A DNA stretch of 64,000 bases, taken from Linnemannia schmuckeri. Lineage: Eukaryota > Mortierellomycota > Mortierellomycetes > Mortierellales > Mortierellaceae. Position numbers and translations under genes: made by a program. Below, in pieces: positions 20,886-32,528 of the stretch. The stretch covers positions 1,860,001 to 1,924,000 of the forward strand of contig JANATG010000002.1 of the NCBI GenBank assembly GCA_029449235.1. Reading direction: 5' to 3'. Every line of letters starts with the position of its first letter. The first letter of the stretch is position 1. The notes under the pieces were generated by a model that saw only the letters and a list, made by a program, of their open reading frames with translations, was not told the origin of the DNA and did no database searches.

Positions 20886-23800
20886 ATGTTCAACCTGCTG
20901 TGGAACAAGCCCAAGCCAGAACGTTTCAGCCTTGAGAACCTAAAGTACGCTTCCTTACGCCTAATCTCTTTCTTCGTCTTTTTCGTCTTGTCCTCCCCCT
21001 TTCCTTTTCCTACTTTCTTTTTCGGAGGCCCTTGCCACATGGCATTCGATATTCACACACATAGGCATACATTTACACCACTTTATTAAGCGGATCAATA
21101 ATAATGCCTCAGTTCGGTGTTCTTAGTTCTGTGATATGCGTGTGGATATGGATGTGGACCAATGACCAAAGGATGGCGACAAGTAGCGAGTCGTGCCGCA
21201 CCGTATGCGATATATGCGACCCCACGGACTTGTTCTCAGTACTCTATTACTGCTTCACCACCAGAATGTCACTGACGCTTCATTGCATACATCAGAAACG
21301 TCAACTTCGCGGTATACCCCGGCACGGAGAGGGGGTTAACGAGAGCGAGAGAGGGGATGTGCGCGGATATGCGTATTGCTTTCTTGAAGTAGATGCGCTT
21401 CATCGACAAGCAGGACTTATTTGTGCACAAACGAGGTCTTCATTCGCTCTTTGCGGTTCTTATGTCACTAACATCACCATGGCCTCATATCACGCATACA
21501 CACTGTTGTAATATGTGGGCAAATGTCAAAAAGGAGCAAGGAATGACAACAGAAGTTTTATCTTTTCTTTTTACTCATTTTTTGCTTCTTTCGTCTTTGG
21601 CAAAAACCACACCGTACATTCTACGCTCCTCCAACGAACTTCCCAATCCTCTCCTTCTTCCCTCCAATTTCAAATTTTGCTCGTATTCTCTCGCTGATAT
21701 CGATAGCTCACTTTCTTTTCATTTGGCATGGTATTGACCATTTGCTCATTATCAGTCGTCTCTTGCTCCTTGCTAACAGTTTTTCGTTACCCCTTGGTCC
21801 GTTCGAATGCCATTATAAATAGGTCGCTTTGTGTGCAACTACAACACTTTCCAGGGGATGCGAACGGAGAGAGTATCGTCAGCTGCCTAAAGGAGCTGAC
21901 GCAGCTCTTGATCTGGGGAGATCAGCACGATCCTTCCCTACTTGAGTAAGGAATCAACTCCTGTCTTCGTTTATTCGTTTGGCAGGAAAGAGATCAATAT
22001 CCAATGCGCGCCACAAAAGGAGCGCTTTATTTGTTGTAATCAGGAACAGGGGAGTCAGGATGGAGAGAGGCTACGAAAAGCAGAAAGGGGGGGACAGGAA
22101 CAAGAAGGAGGGGCTAAACATCACATCACATCAAGTGCAGGAACGGCAGGAAATAGGGAGCAACAACAAAGATGATCATTATTCTCTATTCTGTCCAGCA
22201 CTCACACTGTTTTCTTAGAGCGATTGCCCGTTCAGAAATCTAATCTGACTCTTTCATATGACATCAATTCCTGTAGGCATTTTTTCGAGCAGAATGTTCA
22301 TTGGCACTTTCTCAAGATTCTTCAAAGCAAAGACGATGGAACGCTTATTGTACAAGTCCTTCAGACACTCAATATTATGTTTGAGAACGTCCGGTCAAGA
22401 CAATCATTGTGTAAATGTTCAAGCCAAAGCACTGCGTTGGCATGTGTAACATCCTGACCTCCGAAGTGCATGTGCCTAACTTCAGTTTGGCCTTGGCAAA
22501 TAGATTTCTTGCTGTCCAACAACTATGTCAACCAGGTCATTGGACTCCGATACGACTTCTCAAACGACGAAATCCTCGCTTACTACATCTATCTCCTCCG
22601 GACCCTTTCATTCAAGCTATCAAAGGACACCATCTACTTCTTCTTCAACGAGCATCTGGACGACTTTCCACTTTATTCGGAAGCCATCAAGTTTTTCAAC
22701 CATGAGGAATCTATGATCAGGATTGCTGTCCGTGTCATCACACTCAATGTGTACAGCGTCAACGATCGGCAAATGCAGGATTTCATTCTGGACCGTACAA
22801 CGACGACCTATTTCTCCAATCTCGTCTGGTTCATCGGCAACTATGGAACCACAGTGAACGATATGCTTTTGCATCCAGGGTAAAAACTTGCGCATTATTT
22901 CCAAGGCAAATAATTAATTTCGCACATCTACGGATTGTCCAACGGAAGGAACGCGCTTCTTACATTGCACTTTTCCAAACTGATATATAGGGAGGGCGAG
23001 TTTTCAAGGATGAACTACTATCTCGCGGAGCATATGGATTGTTTCTACTACGTGAACGATATTATCGAGTTAGATGTGCCCAAAATCAACAAGATCTTGA
23101 TCTCGCACCTTTTGAACCGACTTTTGCGGCCCATGTATTTGGACAGTTTGCACCCTTCAGCCAGCTTCAACTCTAACGGAAACAAGAGCTCAACAGTAAG
23201 GGCTACTGTGGAATTTTATTATCATCCGAAGGTTGGTGGGGCAGTGAGTCTTTTGGCAAGACTAACATCTCTTTCTTCTTTGTTGATACTTTTTAGAGTG
23301 CAAAGTTGACGCCACTCGTTGCTATATCGCTAATGCTTCATGCCTTCCATGTCCTCAAGCATGCACCTCTCGTATCGGCGCTGACATCGACCCTCTTTTC
23401 CAATCAACACTATGCCACGCTCTCACATGGTGCACACCCCTCTAATTTGCGCCACTCGCCAGCACCACTTGTCCTTGAAAGCTTGACGATCTCGCCGGAC
23501 TCGAGTCGACCCTCTAGTCCCGTTACCTCTAAATTTCAGTCATTCGGATTGTTAGGAACGAGTCCAGCCAGCTTTGAGTCGTTTATGCCAGCACTCAGTG
23601 CACCAACGACACGCTTCAATCATCAACACCCCCTGGCACCATCGTACGCGACAGGAGCAACTCAGCAGCAGAACCCTTTCAAAACTGCCATCTATGAGTA
23701 CCTGAGTCAAGTAGATTCCGATCGCTTGGTTCTCCCGACGCTATTGCTCGTTTACCTAGCGGGACGCAACCCAGGCGAGTTATCACATCTAGTCCATTCG

Positions 23801-26800
23801 GAACAAGAATTGCCTGCGGCTGTCATGCAAAAACTAATCACGTTGCAACTTTACGTTTATAGGAGTCATGTCCGATGTGCTTTTGGGTACTGATATCTAC
23901 CCACAGCGGCTACTCAAGAGCAAGATGCTGATGGTAAATTGATATGCACTGAATGCCAATCTAGTATCAATAGCCCGAAGGAGATGTAAAGTATTGATGA
24001 GATGCCCACCTTTGAATTCTAGGGTAATCTAATGTCATCATCATCTCCGCCCTCGCGGACCCAATCAGGAGCAACGCTTATGTCGCGGGACCGATCTTCG
24101 GATTCCATCTTAAGCACAAATAGCACCAGCGTCGCATCGTCTGTTGTATGGGCGACACCGTCGCCAGGTCAGGGCATCTCGTCGTCCATTACTGGCAGTC
24201 TTTTTGGACCAGCAGGATCAGCAACGGCGGCGAGAATGAGAACCAGGACTGAGTCGCCTTTATTTGAGACGGACGAAGCTGATGAAGAATCGCGAGAGAC
24301 AGAAGAGCTGTTGGCATGCGCTGATAGTCAGTTGGCTGAACCTCCAGCTTCTTCTTCAAACCATCGGCGAACTGGGACAGGACCACTGTCGACTAGCTTA
24401 CCGTCCTCAAGCAACATGTCGTCACTCATGTCCAGGAATCGCTTTACGGAAGGAGACTCGCAGAGTAAACAGAAACCAAGGTCGAGTGGGCGCAGGAGCA
24501 GCAAGCCTTCTTCACTGTTGGGACCCGTTTTGTCTTCGGTATCAGATGAACCTCCGATAATGAGGCGCTTGGATGGGCCAGCGATGGTACAGGAGCTCAA
24601 ACCTGTCTTCACGTCCAAGGAAGACCGGGAAGGCGCATCCATTTATCCTTCCACTGACGAGGAAGACGAGGGCGTATTGACGCAACCGGCTATTGCGAGC
24701 GAAACTAGGAACTTTGAGCAGGACCCGGTCAAACCACCCCCTCTCCCACCACGACATTCAACAGAGCAACAGCAGGACGAGAGTGCTTCGATCCAGGAGT
24801 CGGTCTCGACTCAGGTGGCTCCTATTATTCAAAACCGTGAGGATCTGATGGATCGTCTTATTGACATTATCTGCGGGCAGCCTGAATCAGGAGCTCACCG
24901 GTTCCGTATCCTGACCATCCAGGTGGCGGCAGAACTATTGATTGAGTTTGTATATACTAAGGGAGGCGCAGGAAAGGAGACCGCGGCAGCGCAGGCAGCT
25001 CAGCAAGCGGCAGCAGAGATTCAATTGGGCGAAGCACGACTGTACAGGCTGGCCCTGGCAGAAGTGCAGACTCGAGATCGTGTTCAGAAGGGCATCAGAG
25101 CACTGGAAAAGAAGAAGAAGAGTAATGGGGGTAGCGCGGCTAGTCAGGCAGGAACTCAGAATCAACCTCTGGGAATGTTGACCGGACGTGTCGAGCGGTC
25201 GTTGACCGAGTCCAAACGTGAGTGTTATCGCGACTTTTACTTTTGAAATGTTGTGGTTGAAGATTTTTGATACAATGCTTCTAACGTTGCTTATATTTGC
25301 GCGTTTTGTGTCACCAGTGGGCATGGATAAGCAGGTTGTAAATGTCATTGCAGAGTCTTCGGTGATCTATGGACCAGACAGGGACTTGGAGAGCGAGCTT
25401 GATTTGGATCCCGACCCGGATCTTGTCAAATTGTTTGATCTGGATCCAGAGTTCACAAGCATGAATCCTGACAAGCTGTCTGTGGGCGACGATGACAGGA
25501 CGCTGAAGGGATCCATCGACTTGCCTTCGACAAGCAACGGCTCATCAAGGTCCAGTGCCAAGGAAGGAAGGCGAGCGAGGATGCAAAGCAAGATCAAGTT
25601 CAAGATGCAAGGCCCAACAGCTATAGACTCTCACCAGCCGCCATCCCCCCAACCTCAACCTCACCAACCCTCTCCTACTGCATTGAGCCGATTGGAGGCC
25701 ATGGTCATTCGGTACATCAAGTGGCTTCACATTTTGATCCAGTGTCGCCAACTCTTGTGCCGGAACCCTGCAGCTGCGACTGCAGCGCTTTTGCGCTCAG
25801 GCCATGGTCCGCTCTCGGCGGCAGCTGTTTTGGGAACTTTGGCTGGAGCTGTAGTTCAAGCCGCCGCCATCAAATCGGACTCGCCGACAATTTCTATTAC
25901 CGATAGTACTGCACCAGGCATGTTGGATCGTCGGCCGAGCGACTTTTTGGGCGCCGGGAATATGTCGACCGGCAACTTGGGTGGCTCTTCGACACCCACT
26001 AAGGCACCCGCAACAACCGCAACGACAACATCTACAACCGCCATGGCTCTAGGTCCTGATACAGAGGGGTTGGGTGCTAAATTAGCAGTAGCAGGTGGCC
26101 TTTTGCCTGTTGGCTCATCGCTGACTTCCTCGCCCTCGACTCAAGCCAACTCGACGGTTTCTTCAGCATCGTCGTCGGCGTCGTCCCTCTCGTCGATGTC
26201 CTCCTCCTCTGCGGCGCAGGCAATGCTCTCACAGCCTGCAACTGGAACTGCGTCTGGACGAGTCATTGGGTCGCGGACCCTTTTGACAGCCACAGCAGCT
26301 TTGGAGGCAGCGGCACACACGAACCAGCAACAGCAACAGCAACATCACCTTGGATTGGCAGGAGGGTCACACCTGTTCATGAACGAGATGAATGAAATGT
26401 TTGCGACACATCTGGACCCGCTTAGCAACAGTGTCAGTGAGGTGATACGGAAGAGCAGCGCCAAGATCAAGAAGTCAGTAGTCGACCCCTTGGCCGCCAA
26501 TCCGTTGTTCAGGTCCGTGTCGAATGCTTCTTCTTCCTTGAGTGTCGGCCTTGGTGGTGGTAATGATGAGAAAACCTCCGGCGGAGGAGGAGGACGTGGC
26601 TCATCGGCGGTCTCGTCAGCGGCGTCGTCTGTGAGGTCTGTCAAGTCCAAGTCGAGCGCTGTTCTTCCTGTGAACATGGTGCGGACTGTCTCGGCGGCGT
26701 CGAGTGCTTCGATATCTGCGGCTTCTGTGGTCGTTGAGGGAGAAGATGATACAGATGTAGGAAGGGTCGAGGACACTGAGACGGAGGAGACAGCGGCAGT

Positions 26801-26966
26801 GGTGGAAACTGTGAGTATTTTAGACCCCCGTCATCCAGCTCATCAGTCGGACGAGCAGGTGATTAGGATATTGGAGACTCTTGGTCTGAAGGCTGTAGCT
26901 GCAGTAGAAGTCGCTGTTGATCAGGCCCCTACCTCTAGTAGAGCTGCATCCATTATCTCTTCGTAA
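20886..26966 (+). CDS. CLEC16A / Ema-type FPL-domain protein (endosome/mitophagy regulator)
   Basis: Conserved eukaryotic protein; animal CLEC16A/Ema regulates endosomal maturation, autophagy and mitophagy. Nine exons: 20886-20944, 21823-21945, 22277-22410, 22504-22879, 22991-23243, 23297-23774, 23863-23933, 24023-25217, 25318-26966. Exon 1 gives MFNLLWNKPKPERFSLENLK; later exons give LLIWGDQHDPSLLE, HFFEQNVHWHFLKIL, QVLQTLNIMFENV, LLSNNYVNQVIG, IKFFNHEESMIRIAVRVITLNVY and FSNLVWFIGNYG, the FPL (CLEC16A N-terminal) domain. LLGTDIYPQRLLKSKML follows in exon 7. Exon 6 joins exon 7 in frame only through a GC-AG intron (CCAG then gcgagt). The last ~900 residues are Ser/Ala/Gly-rich low complexity, presumably disordered. 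Total about 1,440 residues. The first intron (878 bp) is the longest. Confidence 0.87.
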
Positions 26967-27953
26967 TGGGGAGAAGGACAGAGAATAAAAAAAAAAAAAA
27001 AAAAAAAAAAGTGAGAAGTGAATTACGTTTCAAAATGAGATCTGCAATTTTGCTTTTAACATATTAACCGCAGACATTAAAAGTTCATAGAGCGGGCGAT
27101 TGGTAGTAAGACCCTTACCTTACTGGTGAGCGACCAAAAGGAGAAAAGAGACATGAAATGAAAAAAACACAATACTCTGGTGTCTTAAAGCAAGCAAGGA
27201 AAGCGCTGAGGTGGGATGCATAGATGAAATATGATTTTTCTGGAGATACATTCATAAAAAGAGGAGGAGGTGTGCGTTTATATGGTAGAGTGATGTGGTT
27301 CGAGGAGATGACCAATTCCAAGCTATAGACCTTGCTTGAATAGAAGGCAAGGAATGTATTTTAGAGTGGCCAAAACTATGTCTGTTATTTCTGTATATTG
27401 CTCAAGGTATATAAGTCACTTATGAGAAAAGTAGACACATTACAAAGGGCATCTAACTTGCAAAAGAAAAGGGTTTCTGGAATGGTAGAAATGGTTTCTG
27501 ACTCACAAAAAAAGGGTTTCTGAAAAGCAAATAAGGGTGTCTGACAAGGGGAAAAAAAGGGGGGAAGAGGGGTTTCTGACACGGTACAAAGGCCTTTTTA
27601 GATCCAATTGATGAAGGAGGGAACGAGAGACAAGCAAGAGGAATGCAAGGGAGGGGGATGGTGCCTATTGAAAGGGTCTTTGATCTTTCAGATAAGAAAA
27701 TTTTCGAAAGAAAAAAAGGTGATCGAAAAGGTTTCTGGGAACAGCCGCCCTTTCACTCCCCTCGTAGCTCGTTTGGACAAATCTGGTGAAGGCGATTTGT
27801 TACAAACTAAATAGATGGACGAAGCGAACAGAGACAGAGACATAGTCGGGTGTACCTTTCGAGGTACAACAGGGTTAGATTTAGTATACTGGATGCTTGG
27901 AATGTTTCATAAAAAAGGCACAGTGGGTTCTATTACTAAGACCACTTTGTGGC
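26967..27953. other. Convergent 3' region with GGGTTTCTGA-type degenerate repeats
   Basis: Contains a 24-base A-tract (26987-27010) just after the CLEC16A stop. At 27468-27740 there are about six copies of a ten-base motif close to gggtttctga, separated by A/G-rich spacers. No gene supported. Probably the 3' untranslated regions of both converging genes. Confidence 0.4.
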
Positions 27954-30900
27954 TCAAGCGCCCCAGAGTCGAGGAGGCATGATGGTATTCTGGACTTCGT
28001 GCTGGACAGAAGCCGCGGTAGACATGGTCATGACAGATGAGTAAAGGCCACTACCATCGCTATTACCACCACCGTCGCTACCACCGAACTGAGAGACAGG
28101 CGGAGGCGGGGGCAAGATAGGCACCTCCGAGTCAAAGCACATGACCTCCATCGCCGTCCGCCCATTCTTCTGCATACAGATCACCACCCGCTCCTCACAG
28201 ATCGCAACCCTCCAGATAGCTGCATCGGTCTTCGTCAGTAACCGAACAAACTTGCCCGTCTGACGGTCCCACAGCTTGACAGCTCCATCATTCCCTCCCG
28301 TAACAATCCTCTTGGGGTCAAAGCAAAGACTGGTCACGGACTGGTCATGCGCCTGAACTCGGTACTGACATTCAAACGTCCGTAGATTCCAGAGGTACAT
28401 GAACCCGTCCCCTCCACCTGTCATCAAGCTATCACCTGAGAGCTGCAACTGGCCCACCAACTGAGTATGCCCCTGCAGAGTGGCCAGACAGGCGCCCGTG
28501 ACCGGAGACCAGAGTCGACAAGTCGAATCCAGCGATCCCGTAATGATATACTCGCCATTGAAAGCAATCGAGTAGATTTGTTGGAAATGACCCTGCAAGA
28601 TCAAGAGGCACTCGCCCGTGAGGAGAGACCAGACTCGAGCTGTACAATCGTACGACCCGGAGACCAGCCGATCGCCGTGGGCCTCAATACACCGAACCGA
28701 ATCCCGATGACCCTGCAACACAAACTTGTTCTCGCCCGTTTGCAGATCCCATACTCGCAAGGTCGCGTCGCGAGAGCCCGTGATGGCCAGGTAGGGCCGG
28801 TGTGGGTGGTATTGGTGTTGTGCTCTCCGTTTGATCCTGGGTGGGGCGCCGTCATCGCCTTCCTGTCCGTAATAGTCTTGCGGATCCTGATGATAGCGTC
28901 GGTCATAACTGTAGCCGCCGTCGCTATAATCATAGTCATTATTGTTGTTGGTATTATTAGCAGTGCTGCTGCTGTTGCTGCTATTTTCGGCGACAGGCAA
29001 CTGGTGCAGCTTGAGGCATCGAATGGTTCCTGTGTGTCCTGGCATCACAAGACGACATTTGCCCGTGTTCATATCCCAGACGCGAAGTTCGCTAAACGCA
29101 AGTTTGACACAGAAACAAAGAAGATAAAGTAATTAATTAGCGGGATTTGGAAAAAATAAGGATCATGACATGACATCATCTTTCTTTTGAAAAATAAAAA
29201 ATTAAAAAAATAAAAAAAAAAAAAAAAAAAAAAAGCGACCAAAACTCAAAAAGAACACTAGACGATGACAACTGGCAGCATGGATGACGAAAGGGGAGAT
29301 GGGTGAACGGGGAAGCAAGCGGAAAAAATAACCACAGACAAACAAAGAGTGTAAAGAAGAAAGAAAAAAAACAAACGTAGGTCACAACCTAAGAACCTAA
29401 GAACAAACAAAACAAAACAAAAATGGATGAATTGGATTTGGATTTGGAGCATTACCGATCGCAGCCTCCCGAGACCAACATCTTCTCGCCTGCAGGACCA
29501 ACGCCTTTGACAAACTCCAAGGCCCAAACACCACCCAAATGACCCTGTAGAGTCCTAATCAAACGACCTGACGTCGTCTCAAAGATTTGGATGCGGCTGT
29601 TATCGCATCCCACAACGATATGGTGATGGTCAAACTGCAGTGAGGTGACAACTCCTGTCTCGGGGGTCGTGTACGAGATCAGACTGTGGTGTCCTGAGAT
29701 CCAGTTTCGGTCAATCATGAAGCGCCGCTTAAAGTACGCCTTGTAGGAGGTGGCCATCCTGAGCTGTCGGGCATATTGCTGTTGTTGAAGTTGCCGCTGC
29801 TCCTGCAGCTCCTGAAGCTCCTGTTGTTGCGCTCTTTGTTGCTGCTGTTGCTGCTTCAAGAAATCATCATCCAGCGTCAAAGCAGTTGTCAAGATGGCCG
29901 ACTGATTGTCCAGCGACGACAGAGCCGACAGGGCAAGTCCTGGAGAAAACGAGAGTGAAGAGGCCAAGGATCCGGTCGCGGCTGTTGGCGTCGACGGCGA
30001 CTGTGGCGTCAGAGAGGTCAATGCAAGGCGTGATGACATGGATGTCCGCAATCCTGTTACGGTTGACACTGGACTGGCACCCCGACTGTGGTTGGTGCTG
30101 CTACTGCCACTATGACCGGATATGCCTGGAGACGCGAGCGAACTCTGATTGGCGAGTAGCATCGACGAAAGGACAGTTGAAGTGGTTGTTGATATAGCGC
30201 TGTTGCTACTACTGCTCGGGGACCCAATGACGGCTGGCGAACACGAGGTTGGGATAGTGGCTGCTGCTGCTGCTGCAAGGAGAGACAGGTCGCCCGGTTT
30301 CATGGACGCAGGAGAGGGGTGAGCGGACGAGGCGGCAGAGGATCCCATAGATCCAGGGCCAAGGGATAATCTGTGAGATGCCGGCGAGCTTGACGTTGAG
30401 CTAGACGAGTTGGGGTGGTTGTTGAGCGAGAGGGACTTCAAGGTGCTCGAAACAGCGTCAAGAGAGGTCGGACTGGTGGTGTAGAGGTACGATGTAGGGG
30501 GTACCATATGTGCTCTCGGACTGGGCAAGGATGAGCACGAGGTCGGACCGAACTGTCGGATACATTGGGCTCGCCAGATCCAGTCCTCGGTCTCGACGAG
30601 TTGGTGCCAAAACTTGGAGACCTGAGAGACTCTGGCGAGGGATTTTGGCTCATCGATCATGGAAAGGATGTGGTGTGCGAGTTCCAGGGGCAAGTCGCGC
30701 AAAAAGTCGCGTTTGAGCATTGGAGCGATAATGTTGGTAAGATGGGCGAGCTGAGGGGTGGTGCAGTGGAGGACAAGGTCATTGAGGAAGGCCATTTGAG
30801 CCGATGAGTCCAATCCTTGGAACGCAAGGATCAAAGAAGGGGGGGTATCGGCCGGAGGAGTTGGTGGTTTTGTCGCCGTTGTTGCCTGCACCATGGATGG

Positions 30901-31646
30901 CGGTGATAGTGCTGTTGAGGAGTGGGCACTGATGGTGTCGGCTAGTGTAGGGGTTGAGGGTCTCGATGAAGATACAAAGGAAGCAGATAAAGGCGGGGAA
31001 GATGACGACGAAGCACAGTGTGCACAACGGGCGTTGTTGGATGTGGAAGTTAAAGAAGTGGGTGATCGAGGTCGACTGGTTGAGTCATTATTGGTGGTGG
31101 ACATTCTTGAGGAAGCAGAAGAGGATGATATCCTCTTGTAGTTGTTCAAGAATGATGTCGGAGGAGAGGATGAAGACGAAGAAGAAGGGGAAGAAGAGGA
31201 AGAAGGGGTGCTGTTGCGATGGTGGTTGATATTGTTATTGTTGTGGTTGTGGTTGTTAGTTTGAGGATGGGCATATCCATGTGCATATCCATGCCCATGC
31301 CCATATCCGTATGTGTATGCATGCCCTAAAGAAGCTGAGGACGACGAGGTTGAGTGGCGGGGAGTGGAGGAGGAGTAAGGGAGGGCCGTTGCCGAGGACG
31401 AGTGGGAGGTGACGTTGACCTTGTTGTTGGAGAGATGAAGCGATAGCCGGAGTCCGGGGCGAGGAGACGGTGCAGGAGAAGGATAGACGGTCTCGTCCTC
31501 GTCGCTTGTGCTTGTGCTATTGTTGTTGTTTGTGAGGTTTGTGCTATTGTTATTCCTGCTGCCGGTGTTGTTGTTATTACTACTGCTACTATGACGGGTG
31601 TTTGTATTGCTGTTGCTGCTGCTGCCGTTGTTGTTGCTGTTGTTGC

Positions 31647-31685
<39 letters not shown>

Positions 31686-31728
31686 AATGGGACGCTTTCG
31701 TTGAGGGATGGGGGTGCCTGGTATCCAT
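27954..31728 (-). CDS. F-box/WD40 protein, Cdc4/Fbxw7-like SCF substrate receptor
   Basis: Substrate-recognition subunit of an SCF E3 ubiquitin ligase. Exon 1 is 31728-29456 (start MDTRHPHPST; an in-frame ATG at 31776 is possible) and exon 2 is 29091-27954, joined GAT CG with C GAA (D-R-E). The first ~330 residues are low complexity, including a 12-residue poly-Asn run, Tyr/Gly/His repeats and Ser runs. The F-box is LRDLPLELAHHILSMIDEP with VSQVSKFWHQLVETEDWIW. After a Ser-rich spacer and a Gln-rich coiled segment come RRFMIDRNWISGHH and the WD repeats (GHLGGVWALEF, GHTGTIRCLK, GHRDSVRCIE, GHFQQIYSIAF, GHTQLVGQLQL, AHDQSVTSLCF). Repeats such as LVSGSYDCTARVWSLLTGEC are typical Cdc4. A second low-complexity insert interrupts blade two. 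Intact. Confidence 0.87.
29208..29234 (+). repeat. Poly-A tract inside the F-box gene intron
   Basis: A run of 27 A on the plus strand (poly-T in the transcript sense), inside the 364-bp intron. Confidence 0.6.
31621..31684 (+). repeat. (TTG)n-type microsatellite coding poly-Asn
   Basis: Trinucleotide array, on the minus strand CAA/AAC, that encodes the longest asparagine run of the F-box protein; likely length-variable between strains. Confidence 0.7.
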
Positions 31729-32528
31729 CGTGTAGGCGCTTGTTTTGTTACAAAGGGTACGAGGTATTAGTAACAAGAACGTATGAGTTCAGCGAGTGAG
31801 TACGTCCACTCGGGATGAATGCAGGTCAAGTGTGAAAGGAGGAAGGTAGGAACGAAGGAAGGAGAGACAAGGGACAGGGGATGGTGGATGAACAATAGAG
31901 TAGGGAATGATTCAAACAAAAAAGGAAGCGAAGGATGATGATGAAGGGAGAAGAGAAGGAATAACAGGAAGAGGAAGAAGAAGGGGAAGAGAAGAGTGAG
32001 GAATGGAAGAAAGGAAGAAAGGAAGAAAAGACAATAAAGGAGGGTGAGCGTGTGTGGTTTTAGTGTTTAAAAAAAAAAAAAAAAAAAAGAGGTGCACCAC
32101 CTGCTCGAGTTGCCACTTGAAAGAGAGGGACGATGAAAAAACAAAAGTGGCTCCCGCCCTCTGCATCTCATCTCTACTTGATGGATGGATCCATCACGCA
32201 CACACAGTTAGTGTGCGATATGATGCAACAAGCTTCTTCGTCCTCTTTATTTATATATACATACATTCGTCGTTGTTCCTGTCTTTCCTTCTTCTTCCCT
32301 TCCTTCTTTCCTCTTCCTTCCCCTTTCTGTCTCTCTCTCCTCTACTCCTTCTCTTCTTTTCTTCTCCCTTTCCTATTCTCTCTCTCACTTTCCATCACTG
32401 CATATCCTCACTCTCATCTCATCCTATACCTTCTACACTCTCATCATCACTTTCACACACCCTTGCACTCTCCTAACTGTCATTTTTCTTGAACCCAAAA
32501 ATACAATCAATCAATCAATCAATCAACC
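31729..32528. promoter_or_regulatory. Divergent promoter with mirrored CT-rich leaders
   Basis: Purine-rich from about 31830 to 32045 and pyrimidine-rich from about 32270 to 32480 on the plus strand, so both divergent transcripts start through CT-rich leaders. An 20-base A-tract near 32069 separates them. A tcaatcaatcaatcaatcaa repeat precedes the rightward ATG. Confidence 0.45.

Noticed and set aside
21100..21800. Separate gene inside the first CLEC16A intron
   Set aside because: Frames there have no recognisable motif, and the flanking exons join in phase.
23863..23933. Frameshift in CLEC16A
   Set aside because: A GC-AG intron explains the frame change with good consensus at both ends.
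29886..30197. Long open frames antisense to the F-box gene and antisense frames in the 5-phosphatase and coiled-coil genes
   Set aside because: They mirror low-complexity Ser/Gln/Asn coding sequence and show no family motif.
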